A DNA stretch of 64,000 bases from Hymenobacter puniceus (GTDB lineage Bacteria > Bacteroidota > Bacteroidia > Cytophagales > Hymenobacteraceae), in assembly GCF_014333525.1 (NCBI RefSeq), contig NZ_JACSCX010000001.1:496001-560000 (forward strand). Direction: 5' to 3'. This document shows positions 34,081-41,874 of the stretch, piece after piece. Below the pieces are notes generated by a model. It saw only the letters and a list, made by a program, of their open reading frames with translations. It made no database searches and was not told the origin of the DNA. The position numbers and the translations under genes are program-made. Positions within the stretch are counted from its first letter, which is position 1. The number at the start of each line of letters is the position of its first letter.

Positions 34081-34683
34081 TTAATCCATGCCCAAGTCGT
34101 TGGTGAAGCTGTCTGTTAGCCGGATTTCGGGCACCAGCACGCCGCACCGGTCGCTGGTGAGGCCGACGACGGCCCGCTGCACCTCGTAGAGCGTAGCGGG
34201 CTGTGGCAGTAGCAGCTGGTAGTTCTGGGCCAGCAGCCACTCCGTGAGGTCGGCGACGGTGCTTTGGGCCCAGTCGGGTGAAAGTGGCGGCGGCGTAGGG
34301 GGCGCTGGCGTAGCTCCGAACAGGCGCTGCCATCAGCCCGGCAGACGGGGCGGCCAGCCGGTCTGAGCCAAATCGGGCATTTGCAACTGCAGGCAGGCGG
34401 CCAGGTCCTGGGTTCGCGCCTTGTTGGCACCCAGCAGCTCAAGCTGGGTGAGCATTGTGGCCTCGGAGAGGGCCGGGTGGCGCGGAGGCAGGCACGCCAG
34501 CAGGCGCGCGAGTAGCTGGTCGTACACTGCCGTGCGCACCGGGTCGGCGGGCAGGCCTTTCAGATGGGAAATGACCGCCGCGGCCTGCTCCACGGTGCCG
34601 ATTGTTTCCGCCACCCGGTTCGGGATGGCCAGTTGTAAATGCTCCTCAAAAGCAACGATAAGTTCAACGGTATCGAGGCCCAT
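34081..34683 (-). pseudogene. Permuted acyl-carrier-like protein gene interrupted by an in-frame TGA
   Basis: One continuous frame runs from ATG 34683 to TAA 34081 except for a TGA at 34333-34335. The first part (116 residues) starts M-G-L-D-T-V-E-L-I-V-A-F-E-E, which matches the half of an acyl carrier protein that follows the phosphopantetheine Ser (D-S-L-D-T-V-E-L). After the TGA the same frame continues for 83 residues and ends E-I-R-L-T-D-S-F-T-N-D-L-G-M-D, which matches the half preceding that Ser. The ends of the protein therefore look like the two halves of one ACP fold in swapped order, without the modifiable Ser. The TGA makes it a nonsense mutant, a recoded gene or a sequencing error. 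It starts 16 bp after the gene at 34700. Confidence 0.7.
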
Positions 34684-34699
34684 AATGATTGTTTGGCTA

Positions 34700-35398
34700 C
34701 TAACTCACCCAACTACGCAGCGGCCGCACTTTGCGCCATTTGCCCTGGCGGCGCTTCAGCACCCACGTTTCGCCACTGCCGCACAGGCTGCCACAGGTAG
34801 TGGAGATTTCCACGATTACGGTCTTCCCATCACGAGAGAAAAGAGGGGACGTCAGGTATGAATAGTCATGCGTTTTGTAGCGTTGTTCCAGCGTACTTAA
34901 AAAAATAAATGGCTCTTCTGATCGATTTACTATTGCCCGAACTGTGTCGGCCGAAACAACCTGATGGCCGGGTAAAAACCGTTGTTCTAGCCCAAAACCT
35001 GAGGAATAATTCATTTGGAGCCGCATATAAGCCGTGTCAGCCGGCGACAACAGGCGGCGGTTGCATAGTTCCTGCAATGTCCAGCCATCCTCCTGAGCGG
35101 CATACTGATATGGAGGATTACCTAGCGCCGGAAGCAGGCTATGTTCCAACAGCACTCGGCTGATATAGAAATCGGCGTGCGCCATGCCTTTGGGCGACAT
35201 ATCGGTGCTGGATTGCGCTAGCAGCTCCCGCACAAACCCATACAGCACGCTGTCGGACACCAGCAGGCGCGGCGCCCCCCACCGCCGCTCCGGCTTTAGC
35301 TCCGGCGGCGGCGGGTACGCCACCCGCAGATACACCGCGCAGAACACGGCCCCCAGCAACAGGGCGGCACCCAGGAAACGACGGGTATCGGCTTGCAT
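34700..35398 (-). CDS. Hypothetical membrane-anchored protein (232 aa)
   Basis: A 232-residue protein with an N-terminal signal-anchor (residues 9-28, LGAALLLGAVFCAVYLRVAY) and an extracytoplasmic domain. Visible features are S-D-S-V-L-Y-G-F-V-R-E-L-L, Y-S-S-G-F-G-L-E-Q-R-F-L-P-G-H-Q, and a two-Cys segment S-T-T-C-G-S-L-C-G-S-G-E-T-W-V-L near the C-terminus that could form a disulfide. No family is recognised. It is followed closely by the interrupted ACP-like gene on the same strand. Confidence 0.7.
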   Translation of the reverse strand: MQADTRRFLGAALLLGAVFCAVYLRVAYPPPPELKPERRWGAPRLLVSDSVLYGFVRELLAQSSTDMSPKGMAHADFYISRVLLEHSLLPALGNPPYQYAAQEDGWTLQELCNRRLLSPADTAYMRLQMNYSSGFGLEQRFLPGHQVVSADTVRAIVNRSEEPFIFLSTLEQRYKTHDYSYLTSPLFSRDGKTVIVEISTTCGSLCGSGETWVLKRRQGKWRKVRPLRSWVS

Positions 35399-35420
35399 AG
35401 TCGAGTAGATAACAAATAAA

Positions 35421-35452
35421 AAACGGCCGCCCTGCTTCCAGAACGGCCGTTT
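35421..35452. terminator. Terminator of the acyl-CoA dehydrogenase gene
   Basis: AAACGGCCG (35421-35429) pairs with CGGCCGTTT (35444-35452), 21 bp beyond the gcdH stop on the minus strand. Confidence 0.8.
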
Positions 35453-35472
35453 GAAGATACGCGGGCAGACGC

Positions 35473-36708
35473 TTACTTGAAGGCCTGAATGCCGGTAATA
35501 TCGGCGCCGGTGATGAGCAGGTGGATGTCGTGGGTTCCTTCGTAGGTCACCACCGACTCCAGGTTCATCATGTGGCGCATGATGGGGTATTCGCCGGTGA
35601 TGCCCATGCCGCCATGAATCTGGCGGGCTTCGCGGGCAATGTGCAGGGCAATTTCCACGGAGTTGCGCTTGGCCATCGAAATCTGGGCCGAAGTGGCCTT
35701 ACCTTCGTTTTTGAGCACCCCGAGGCGCCACACTAGCAACTGGGCCTTGGTGATTTCGGTCAGCATTTCGGCCAGCTTCTTCTGCTGCAACTGGAAACCG
35801 CCAATCGGCTTGCCGAATTGCTCGCGCTCCAGCGAGTACTTCAGCGCCGACTCGTAGCAGTCGATGGCAGCACCGATGGCACCCCAGGCAATGCCGAAGC
35901 GGGCCGAGTCGAGGCAGGAAAGCGGGCCGCGGAGGCCATCGATGTTGGGCAGCAGGTTTTCCTTCGGGATTTTCACGTTGTCGAACACCAGCTCGCCGGT
36001 GGTGCTGGCGCGCAGGCTCCACTTGTTGTGGATTTCGGGGGTAGTGAAGCCTTCCATGCCGCGCTCCACGATAACACCCTTGATGCGGCCGGTTTCGTCT
36101 TTGGCCCACACCACCGCTACCTGGCACTCGGGCGAGTTGCTGATCCAGAGCTTGGCCCCGTTCAGCAGGTAGTAGTCGCCCATGTCCTTGATGTTGGTGG
36201 TCATGCCACCGGGGTTGGAGCCGTGGTCGGGCTCCGTGAGGCCGAAGCAGCCCAGCCACTCGCCGGAGGCCAGCTTGGGCAGGAACTTCTTGCGCTGCTC
36301 TTCCGAGCCGTAGGCGTAAATCGGGAACATCACCAACGAGCCCTGCACCGAGGCCGTGGAGCGCATGCCGGAGTCGCCGCGCTCAATCTCCTGCATAATC
36401 AGGCCGTAGCTGATGTAGTCGAGGCCGCCGCCGCCGTACTCGGTGGGAATGGTGGGCCCGAACGCGCCCACGTCGCCGAACTTGCGCACGATTTCCGACG
36501 GAAAATGCGCGTCCTGCGCCCACTTCTCGATGTTGGGGCTGATTTCCTTCTTCACGAAGTCGCGGATGCTCTGGCGGATGAGCTTGTGCTCCTCGGTCAG
36601 CAGGCCGTCGAGGTCGAAGTAGTCGGTGAAGCCGGCGGCGTTGGTGCTGCCTTTTTGGGCAGAGTGGGCCTTCGACTGCGGGGAAAGTACGTCAGCTTCG
36701 GATGACAT
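35473..36708 (-). CDS. gcdH: Acyl-CoA dehydrogenase, probably glutaryl-CoA dehydrogenase
   Basis: A 411-residue flavoenzyme. By the family it oxidises and decarboxylates glutaryl-CoA to crotonyl-CoA in lysine/tryptophan breakdown. Landmarks: Y-G-G-G-G-L-D-Y-I-S-Y-G (about 96-107), the FAD/substrate segment G-C-F-G-L-T-E-P-D-H-G-S-N-P (about 155-168), W-I-S-N-S-P-x-C, R-E-Q-F-G-K-P-I and the catalytic base Glu in T-Y-E-G-T-H-D-I near the C-terminus. G-L-T-E-P-D-x-G-S-(N/D)-P-x-G-M and R-S-T-x-S-V-Q-x-S-L-V-M are more typical of glutaryl-CoA than of short-chain enzymes. The ATG at 36708 is 36 bp downstream of an exact -7 element. Confidence 0.88.
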   Translation of the reverse strand: MSSEADVLSPQSKAHSAQKGSTNAAGFTDYFDLDGLLTEEHKLIRQSIRDFVKKEISPNIEKWAQDAHFPSEIVRKFGDVGAFGPTIPTEYGGGGLDYISYGLIMQEIERGDSGMRSTASVQGSLVMFPIYAYGSEEQRKKFLPKLASGEWLGCFGLTEPDHGSNPGGMTTNIKDMGDYYLLNGAKLWISNSPECQVAVVWAKDETGRIKGVIVERGMEGFTTPEIHNKWSLRASTTGELVFDNVKIPKENLLPNIDGLRGPLSCLDSARFGIAWGAIGAAIDCYESALKYSLEREQFGKPIGGFQLQQKKLAEMLTEITKAQLLVWRLGVLKNEGKATSAQISMAKRNSVEIALHIAREARQIHGGMGITGEYPIMRHMMNLESVVTYEGTHDIHLLITGADITGIQAFK

Positions 36709-36744
36709 GGGGCGGTATGTTAGGAGGATGGGGGGGAGTTTCAG

Positions 36745-36752
36745 CAAAGATA
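36745..36752 (-). promoter_or_regulatory. -7 promoter element for gcdH
   Basis: The minus strand reads TATCTTTG, an exact match, 36 bp upstream of the start. Confidence 0.6.
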
Positions 36753-36964
36753 ACAGGCGAGGCTGAACTACGTTTGCCGGGCTCCTGCCCGCCCCGCCCG
36801 CCCGGGCCTGGCAATTGCCCCAAATCTTTTGGGAGCCGGCCGCTAACTCCGCTTTCCGGATTGCGTTAAAAAGGGCCCTGACAGGGGTTACAGGGGCTTT
36901 AAGCGCGACCGTAGCCCCCGGCCGGGGCCCCTATCTTTCACCTTCCTACTCCTGTTCTTCCTCT

Positions 36965-38041
36965 ATGGAACCCATCAAAACCAAAGCGTACGGCGCCAGC
37001 AACTCCATCTTCAGCGGGCTGTCGGAAATGGAAATCGAGCGTCAGGCTCCCAAGGCCGACGAGGTGCACATCGACATCCTGTACTGCGGCGTGTGCCACT
37101 CCGACCTGCACCAGGTGAAAAACGACTGGCACAACACCATCTACCCCTGCGTGCCGGGCCACGAGGTGGTGGGCCGCATCGACGCCGTAGGCAGCGCCGT
37201 GACCAAGTTCCGGGTGGGCGACTTGGTGGGCGTGGGCTGCATGATTGACTCCTGCGGCACCTGCCCCAGCTGCCAGCAGAAAGAAGAGCACTACTGCGAA
37301 GGACCTGTGAGCTGGACGGCCACCTACAACGGCTACATGAAGCCCCAGAATAAAGATTTCAACACCTTCGGCGGCTACTCCACCAACATGACGGTGAAGG
37401 AAGACTTTGTGCTGCGCATCCCCGAAAGCCTCGACCTGAAAGCCGTGGCGCCCATTCTGTGCGCCGGCATTACCACCTACTCGCCCCTGAAGCACTGGAA
37501 CGTGGGCCCCGGCAAGAGCGTGGCCGTGGTGGGCATCGGCGGGCTGGGCCACATGGGCGTGCAGCTAGCCCGCGCGCTGGGCGCCACCGTCACGGCCATC
37601 ACCCGCGACAAAGCCAAGCTGGAAGACGCCAAGAAGCTCGGCGCCCACGAGGTGCTGCTCTCAACCGACGCCGACGCCATGAAGGCACACGAGCTGAAGT
37701 TCGACTTCATCCTCATCACCATCCCCGACGCCTTCGAGCTCAACGACTACGTGACGCTGGCCAAGCGCGACGGCGTCATCACCACCGTGGGCCTGCTCGG
37801 GCCCTACAAGTCGGCCCTGAACAACCAGGAGGTGGCCATGCACCGCCGCACCATTGCCGGCTCCATCATCGGCAGCATCGCCGAAACCCAGGAGGTGCTC
37901 GACTTCTGCGCCCAGCACCAGATTCTGCCCGAGGTGGAAATGATTCGGATGCAGGACATCAACAAGGCATACGACAAGATGAAGGATGAGGAAGTGCGCT
38001 TCCGCTACGTCATCGACATGGCCTCGCTGAAAGAGGCGTAA
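36965..38041 (+). CDS. Zinc-dependent alcohol dehydrogenase, cinnamyl-alcohol/YahK type
   Basis: A 358-residue NADP(H)-dependent MDR alcohol dehydrogenase. The catalytic zinc ligands are C44 (C-G-V-C-H-S-D) and the G-H-E segment (P-G-H-E-V-V-G), and the structural zinc is bound by the four Cys of C-G-T-C-P-S-C-x7-C. The cofactor fold is G-I-G-G-L-G-H-M-G. Residues such as W-T-A-T-Y-N-G-Y and H-R-R-T-I-A-G-S-I-I-G-S place it in the aldehyde-reducing CAD/YahK group, so in vivo it probably reduces aldehydes. The ATG at 36965 is set by the family, and a near-exact -7 element (TATCTTTC) lies about 30 bp upstream. Confidence 0.93.
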   Translation: MEPIKTKAYGASNSIFSGLSEMEIERQAPKADEVHIDILYCGVCHSDLHQVKNDWHNTIYPCVPGHEVVGRIDAVGSAVTKFRVGDLVGVGCMIDSCGTCPSCQQKEEHYCEGPVSWTATYNGYMKPQNKDFNTFGGYSTNMTVKEDFVLRIPESLDLKAVAPILCAGITTYSPLKHWNVGPGKSVAVVGIGGLGHMGVQLARALGATVTAITRDKAKLEDAKKLGAHEVLLSTDADAMKAHELKFDFILITIPDAFELNDYVTLAKRDGVITTVGLLGPYKSALNNQEVAMHRRTIAGSIIGSIAETQEVLDFCAQHQILPEVEMIRMQDINKAYDKMKDEEVRFRYVIDMASLKEA

Positions 38042-38063
38042 GGTCCACCAGTACCAGAAGCAG

Positions 38064-38095
38064 AAAGCCCCGACGCTACGCAGCGCCGGGGCTTT
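38064..38095. terminator. Bidirectional terminator
   Basis: AAAGCCCCG-A-CGCT (38064-38077) pairs with AGCG-C-CGGGGCTTT (38082-38095), with one mismatch. It lies between the convergent alcohol dehydrogenase and TonB-receptor genes. Confidence 0.85.
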
Positions 38096-38131
38096 TTCTG
38101 TGGTTGCGGGGAGGCCAGGCCGCCCGTGGGC

Positions 38132-40627
38132 CTAGAACTTCACGCCCACCGAGGCCAGGAAGTTGCGGGTGGCCTGGGGGTAGTACCAGTTGAAGGTATC
38201 GAGGCCGCCGCTGGCGCCGGGGTAGCTGTAGGTGTAGCCGTTGGCCACGTACTCGCGGTTAAGCACGTTATTTACCAACAAGCCCAGCTCAATTTCCTTC
38301 ACAAACTGCGGCCGGATGGTGTAGCGCGCCCGGAAATCGAGCACTTGGTAGGGCTTGATGCTGCGGCCCAAACTTGCGGAGTTGTCGAGGTACTGGCGGC
38401 TCACGGTTTTGTAGAGCAGCGCCAAGCGCAGACCTTTCAGCGGCTGCCCTTCCAGCGTGTGCGCCGATACGGCGCTTGGCGAGTAGGAAATGGTGCTGGT
38501 GCGCCGCGCAAATGTGCTATCCGAAATGGCCTCTTGGTAGCCCAGGATGCGGTTCTGGCTGAGCGTGAGCGTGCTGCTAAGGCTGATTTTGTCATTGGCC
38601 GACACAAAGCCGGTCAGTTCCGCGCCGCGGCGGTAGCTGCGGGCCACGTTGGTGCGCAGCGGCGTACCCACATCATTGAGCTGCCCGATGGACACCAGCT
38701 GGTTGCGGTAGTTCATGTAGAAGAAGTTGGCTTCCAGCCGCGCCACGGCCCGGGTGCCCAGCACGCTGGCGTTGGGCAAACTGAGGCGGTAGCCGCCTTC
38801 CAGATCGTGCAGCCGCTCGGCTTTGGGAGCGGCGTCGGCCGTAATCCGGTCGGTGAAGTCGGAGCGCACCGGCTCGCGCTGGCCCACCGCGAAGCTGGCG
38901 TAGAGCTGCTGGCCCTCAGCCAAGGTGAGCGTGGCGCCGGCTTTGGGGTTGAAGAAGGTGTAGCGGGCGCGGGTGCGCACGTCCACCACGCCGCGCACGG
39001 CACTGGGGTCGTCGGGCTTGTGCTGGGTGCCATCGATGGTGTACTCGATGTGGCGCAGCTGCAGGTCGCCGTAGATGCCCAGCTGCGGCAGCAGCTGCCA
39101 GGTGGCGCGGGCGTAGCCGTTATAGTCGGTCTTGACGGCGTTGTTGAAGTAGTAGCGCTGCCGGATGGAACCGTTAGAGGCGTACTGGGCCCAGATGATT
39201 TCGCCGTAATGGTCACCGTCGTATCGGTTCCACGCGCCGCCCAGCGTAGCCTGCAGCCGGTCGTCGGTTTTGGGCTGGTAGTTGAGGGCGAAGGTGCCGC
39301 CGTAGAAGTAGTTGTCCAGCCACTTGCGGTCAATCAGGTCGGTGCGCGTGAGCGTCTGGTTCCCAATTACTACGTTGTCGAGGCCGTAGTTGAGGAAGCG
39401 GCGGCGGGCCCGGTAGCTTTCGTAGTAGCCGAAGCCGCGCGTCAGGTGCAGGGCCGCGCCCAGGTTCCAGTCCTCACCCAGGCCCTGCGAGAGGTGCAGC
39501 TGGTAGTGATTCTGCTGGTAGTTGTCGGTCTGGTTGTCGTAGGTGTAGTAGCTGTAGCGGCGGCCTTCCCGGCGTACCCGCTCAGCATCGACTTCGCTCA
39601 GCTCGCCGTTGTCGATATAGTTCTGCAGCAGCGTTTGGTCGCCGGTGAGGGCGGGCTCGGGCACGCCGTTCCAGGCTTGGTAGGTTTTCTCCCGGCCCGA
39701 GAAGGTGATGAACTTGAGCAGCGTATTGGCCTGCTGGTAGCCGGCCGCGAAGTAGTACGACTTCAGATCCGACGCCGCCCGGTTCATGTAGCCATCGGAC
39801 TTGATGCGCGACAACCGGCCGTCCAGCGTGAAGTGCCCGCTCACCAGGCCGGTGCCGAACTGCACCGTGTTCTTCACCGTGCCGAAGGAGCCGACGCTGT
39901 TCTGGGTTTCGCCGTAGGCCTCGCGGCGGTTGTCGAGGGTGCTGATGTTCACGCTGGCACCGAAGGCCGCGCCGCCGTTCTGGCTGGTGCCTACGCCGCG
40001 CTGCACCTGCAGGCTGCTCACTGAGGAGGCCAGATCCGGCAGGTTCACCAGAAACGCGCCGTGCGACTCGGCATCATTCAGCGGCACCCCGTTGATGGTC
40101 ATGTTGATGCCAGTTGTGCTCGTGCCCCGGATGCGGATATCGGTGTAGCCCACGCCTGCACCGGCATCAGACGTCACCACCACCGACGGCGTCTGGTCGA
40201 GCAGGTAGGGCAAATCCTGACCGAAGTTGCGCTTGGCTAGGTCTTCCTTACTCACGTTGGTGTAGGCCGTGGCCGTGCGCTCGTTGGCGCGGCTGGCCGT
40301 CACGAGGGCCTCGCCGGTGAGCACACCGCCGGGCCGCAGCGTGGCGCTGATACGTTGCGCGTCGGCCTGGCCCTGCAGCTGGCGCACCAGCGGCTCGTAG
40401 CCGACGAACGTGACGCGCAGCTCGTGTGCACCGGCCGGCACCGCCTCAATAGCAAAATTGCCCGCCGCATCGGTAGCGGCGCTGGGGCGGCCGTCGAGCA
40501 GCACCGTGGCGCCGGGCAAAACAGCGCCCGTCTGGGCATCGGTGAGCGTGCCGGACACGGGACCTTGCGCCCATGCCGGACCGGACAGCACTAAAAGCGC
40601 CACGCCGGTGGTCAGAAAATTTTTCAA
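38132..40627 (-). CDS. TonB-dependent outer-membrane receptor, thiamine-regulated
   Basis: An 831-residue outer-membrane transporter. The best start is TTG at 40627, giving the signal peptide M-K-N-F-L-T-T-G-V-A-L-L-V-L-S-G-P-A-W-A. The longer frame has no methionine downstream of its first codon and would lie inside the riboswitch. After the signal come a carboxypeptidase-regulatory-like domain (G-A-V-L-P-G-A-T-V-L-L-D-G, then F-V-G-Y-E-P-L-V), the plug (D-L-A-K-R-N-F-G-Q-D-L-P-Y-L-L-D, I-R-I-R-G-T-S-T-T-G-I-N-M-T-I-N-G, then D-A-E-S-H-G) and a 22-strand barrel ending in Phe (N-F-L-A-S-V-G-V-K-F). A TPP riboswitch upstream indicates that it imports thiamine or a thiamine precursor. Confidence 0.9.
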   Translation of the reverse strand: MKNFLTTGVALLVLSGPAWAQGPVSGTLTDAQTGAVLPGATVLLDGRPSAATDAAGNFAIEAVPAGAHELRVTFVGYEPLVRQLQGQADAQRISATLRPGGVLTGEALVTASRANERTATAYTNVSKEDLAKRNFGQDLPYLLDQTPSVVVTSDAGAGVGYTDIRIRGTSTTGINMTINGVPLNDAESHGAFLVNLPDLASSVSSLQVQRGVGTSQNGGAAFGASVNISTLDNRREAYGETQNSVGSFGTVKNTVQFGTGLVSGHFTLDGRLSRIKSDGYMNRAASDLKSYYFAAGYQQANTLLKFITFSGREKTYQAWNGVPEPALTGDQTLLQNYIDNGELSEVDAERVRREGRRYSYYTYDNQTDNYQQNHYQLHLSQGLGEDWNLGAALHLTRGFGYYESYRARRRFLNYGLDNVVIGNQTLTRTDLIDRKWLDNYFYGGTFALNYQPKTDDRLQATLGGAWNRYDGDHYGEIIWAQYASNGSIRQRYYFNNAVKTDYNGYARATWQLLPQLGIYGDLQLRHIEYTIDGTQHKPDDPSAVRGVVDVRTRARYTFFNPKAGATLTLAEGQQLYASFAVGQREPVRSDFTDRITADAAPKAERLHDLEGGYRLSLPNASVLGTRAVARLEANFFYMNYRNQLVSIGQLNDVGTPLRTNVARSYRRGAELTGFVSANDKISLSSTLTLSQNRILGYQEAISDSTFARRTSTISYSPSAVSAHTLEGQPLKGLRLALLYKTVSRQYLDNSASLGRSIKPYQVLDFRARYTIRPQFVKEIELGLLVNNVLNREYVANGYTYSYPGASGGLDTFNWYYPQATRNFLASVGVKF

Positions 40628-40658
40628 AAGTGAAAAATGGAAAAAGTGGAACGGACCG

Positions 40659-40677
40659 GGCCCCAGGGGTCGGGGCC
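40659..40677 (-). promoter_or_regulatory. Hairpin between the riboswitch and the receptor start (expression platform candidate)
   Basis: GGCCCC (40659-40664) and GGGGCC (40672-40677) form a stem just downstream of the aptamer on the minus strand, followed by a T-rich run before the TTG start. An alternative CCCC-A-GGGG stem overlaps it. It could be the terminator or sequestering helix controlled by TPP. Confidence 0.55.
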
Positions 40678-40703
40678 TTCGGCTTGTCGCTCGCGGATCG
40701 TTT

Positions 40704-40785
40704 GTTCCCTTCGCCGGCATTACCCGGACAGGTTCAATGGGTATGATCTCAGCCTCGCACCACTCCCGGTACGGGGCACCCCTAA
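40704..40785 (-). ncRNA. TPP (thiamine pyrophosphate) riboswitch
   Basis: Read on the minus strand, the element has the conserved order of the THI-box aptamer: GGGGTGCC, then GGCTGAGA, TACCC, TTGAACCTG, then GGGTAATGCCGGCG and AGGGA. The pyrophosphate- and pyrimidine-binding segments (CTGAGA and TAAT...GCG) are intact. Its 5' end lies about 10 bp after an exact -7 promoter element, so transcription should begin at the aptamer. The 3' end lies 76 bp before the proposed TTG start of the TonB receptor, which it should repress when TPP is abundant. Confidence 0.96.
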
Positions 40786-40794
40786 ACTATGGTG

Positions 40795-40802
40795 CAAATG
40801 TA
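40795..40802 (-). promoter_or_regulatory. -7 promoter element for the riboswitch-receptor transcript
   Basis: The minus strand reads TACATTTG, an exact TAnnTTTG match placed about 10 nt before the riboswitch 5' end. Confidence 0.7.
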
Positions 40803-41058
40803 CACGCCGATTCGGCTTTTCCAGCAGCAGCGGCTTCGTTTTGAGTGGGCAGAGAGTTGGTCCGCTACCGGCAGGCTGCGCCGTAAGCTGTTATTGACTG
40901 AAGTAAAGGACTTTCCTTTTGATTGATTATCAGTTAACTTAGAAAGACAGTTGCTCGCCAAAATCCCCGCATTTTCTAAAACAACGCCCCCGCGCGCACC
41001 GTTACTTACCACGCGGCACTTGCCGGGCCTGTTCGTTCGTTTTTCAGCTTTCCCAGCC

Positions 41059-41304
41059 ATGACTCCCCTTGTCTACCTGCTGCTGTTTCTGGCTCTGGCC
41101 ATCTATTTTGTCGTGATTCCGCGGCGGCGCTTCCCCAGTCCGCCCCACCCCGACAACGACGACGAAGGCGGCGAACCGCTCGACGACGGCCTACCCGACC
41201 TGGACTTACCGCCCGGCATCACACGCCCCATCAACGACTGGGAACCCGACTACAACCGCCGCCCCCAAACGCCCGTGCGCCCATCAGAACCGCTAATGGT
41301 GTGA
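41059..41304 (+). CDS. Small membrane protein with acidic/Pro-rich tail (81 aa)
   Basis: An 81-residue protein with one N-terminal membrane helix (residues 3-20, LVYLLLFLALAIYFVVIP) followed by R-R-R and a cytoplasmic Asp/Pro-rich tail (N-D-D-E-G-G-E-P-L-D-D-G-L-P-D-L). It diverges from the TonB receptor and is followed by a long palindrome. I recognise no family; a small envelope-associated adaptor is possible. Confidence 0.6.
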   Translation: MTPLVYLLLFLALAIYFVVIPRRRFPSPPHPDNDDEGGEPLDDGLPDLDLPPGITRPINDWEPDYNRRPQTPVRPSEPLMV

Positions 41305-41331
41305 GGCGGCTGGGTTGATAATTGCATCAAA

Positions 41332-41435
41332 AAAGGCCGTCATGCTGAGCTTGTCGAAGCATCTCTACCGCAGTGCTAATCAAAGAAGTTAGCCAGCGGT
41401 AGAGATGCTTCGACAAGCTCAGCATGACGGCCTTT
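41332..41435. repeat. Perfect 40-bp palindromic repeat (TCATGCTGAGC type)
   Basis: Arms at 41332-41371 and 41396-41435 are perfect inverted copies with a 24-nt spacer. They carry TCATGCTGAGCTTGTCGAAG and GATCT-like inner sequence (CATCTCTACCGC). The element lies between the small membrane gene and the leftward GNAT gene; its outer AAAGGCC/GGCCTTT ends also give terminator potential. Confidence 0.95.
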
Positions 41436-41456
41436 GCATTCTATAAGACCTGCTAT

Positions 41457-41873
41457 CTACAGCTCCACCCCCATCCGCACGTACGGGATGCTGCCTTTGT
41501 AGAATACTGCGCCCTCAGGCAGCAACCTGAATCGGGCATAAAAGGCGGCGCTGTCTTGGCGGGCGTCGCACCAGAGGCGGTGGGCGCCCAGGCGGCGTGC
41601 TTCGGCCACCACGTAGCGCAGCAGCGCGCTACCAATGCCCCGGCGCTGATAGGCGGGCATGACGGCAAACTTGCGAAAACGCGCTTCGTCGCCAGCTACG
41701 AACAGGGAAATGACGCCCACCAGATGGTCGTCCTGGAAGGCGCCGTAGTGGTATCCGGCAGCATCTTCGGGTAGCTTCACGTAGTCCAGCGGCTTATCGG
41801 GCCAGAGCACTTCGTGGCGCAGCAGGTAGGTGTGGCTGGGCGCAATGGCCCATATTGCGGGTTCGGCGGCCAT
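41457..41873 (-). CDS. GNAT-family N-acetyltransferase
   Basis: A 138-residue acetyl-CoA-dependent acyltransferase. The acetyl-CoA loop is Q-R-R-G-I-G-S-A-L-L at about residues 75-84, preceded by the beta4 strand F-R-K-F-A-V-M-P-A-Y. C-D-A-R-x-x-S-A-A-F-Y-x-R-F near the C-terminus is typical. The substrate is unknown. It begins 1 bp after the stop of the aldose-epimerase-like gene, so both are in one operon. Confidence 0.88.
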   Translation of the reverse strand: MAAEPAIWAIAPSHTYLLRHEVLWPDKPLDYVKLPEDAAGYHYGAFQDDHLVGVISLFVAGDEARFRKFAVMPAYQRRGIGSALLRYVVAEARRLGAHRLWCDARQDSAAFYARFRLLPEGAVFYKGSIPYVRMGVEL

Positions 41874-41874
41874 C

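Noticed and set aside
33863..34333. 156-residue leftward open frame and an overlapping 108-residue one at 34116-34442
   Set aside because: Both are out of frame with the ACP-like gene, whose own frame continues through the TGA with a much better protein sequence.
38126..40024. 632-residue rightward open frame opposite the TonB receptor
   Set aside because: It is antisense to a clear receptor gene and shows Val/Ala/Gly-rich shadow composition typical of high-GC third-position bias.
41332..41435. Ends of an insertion sequence or MITE with target duplication
   Set aside because: No transposase lies nearby and no clear direct repeats flank the element, so I keep it only as a palindromic repeat.
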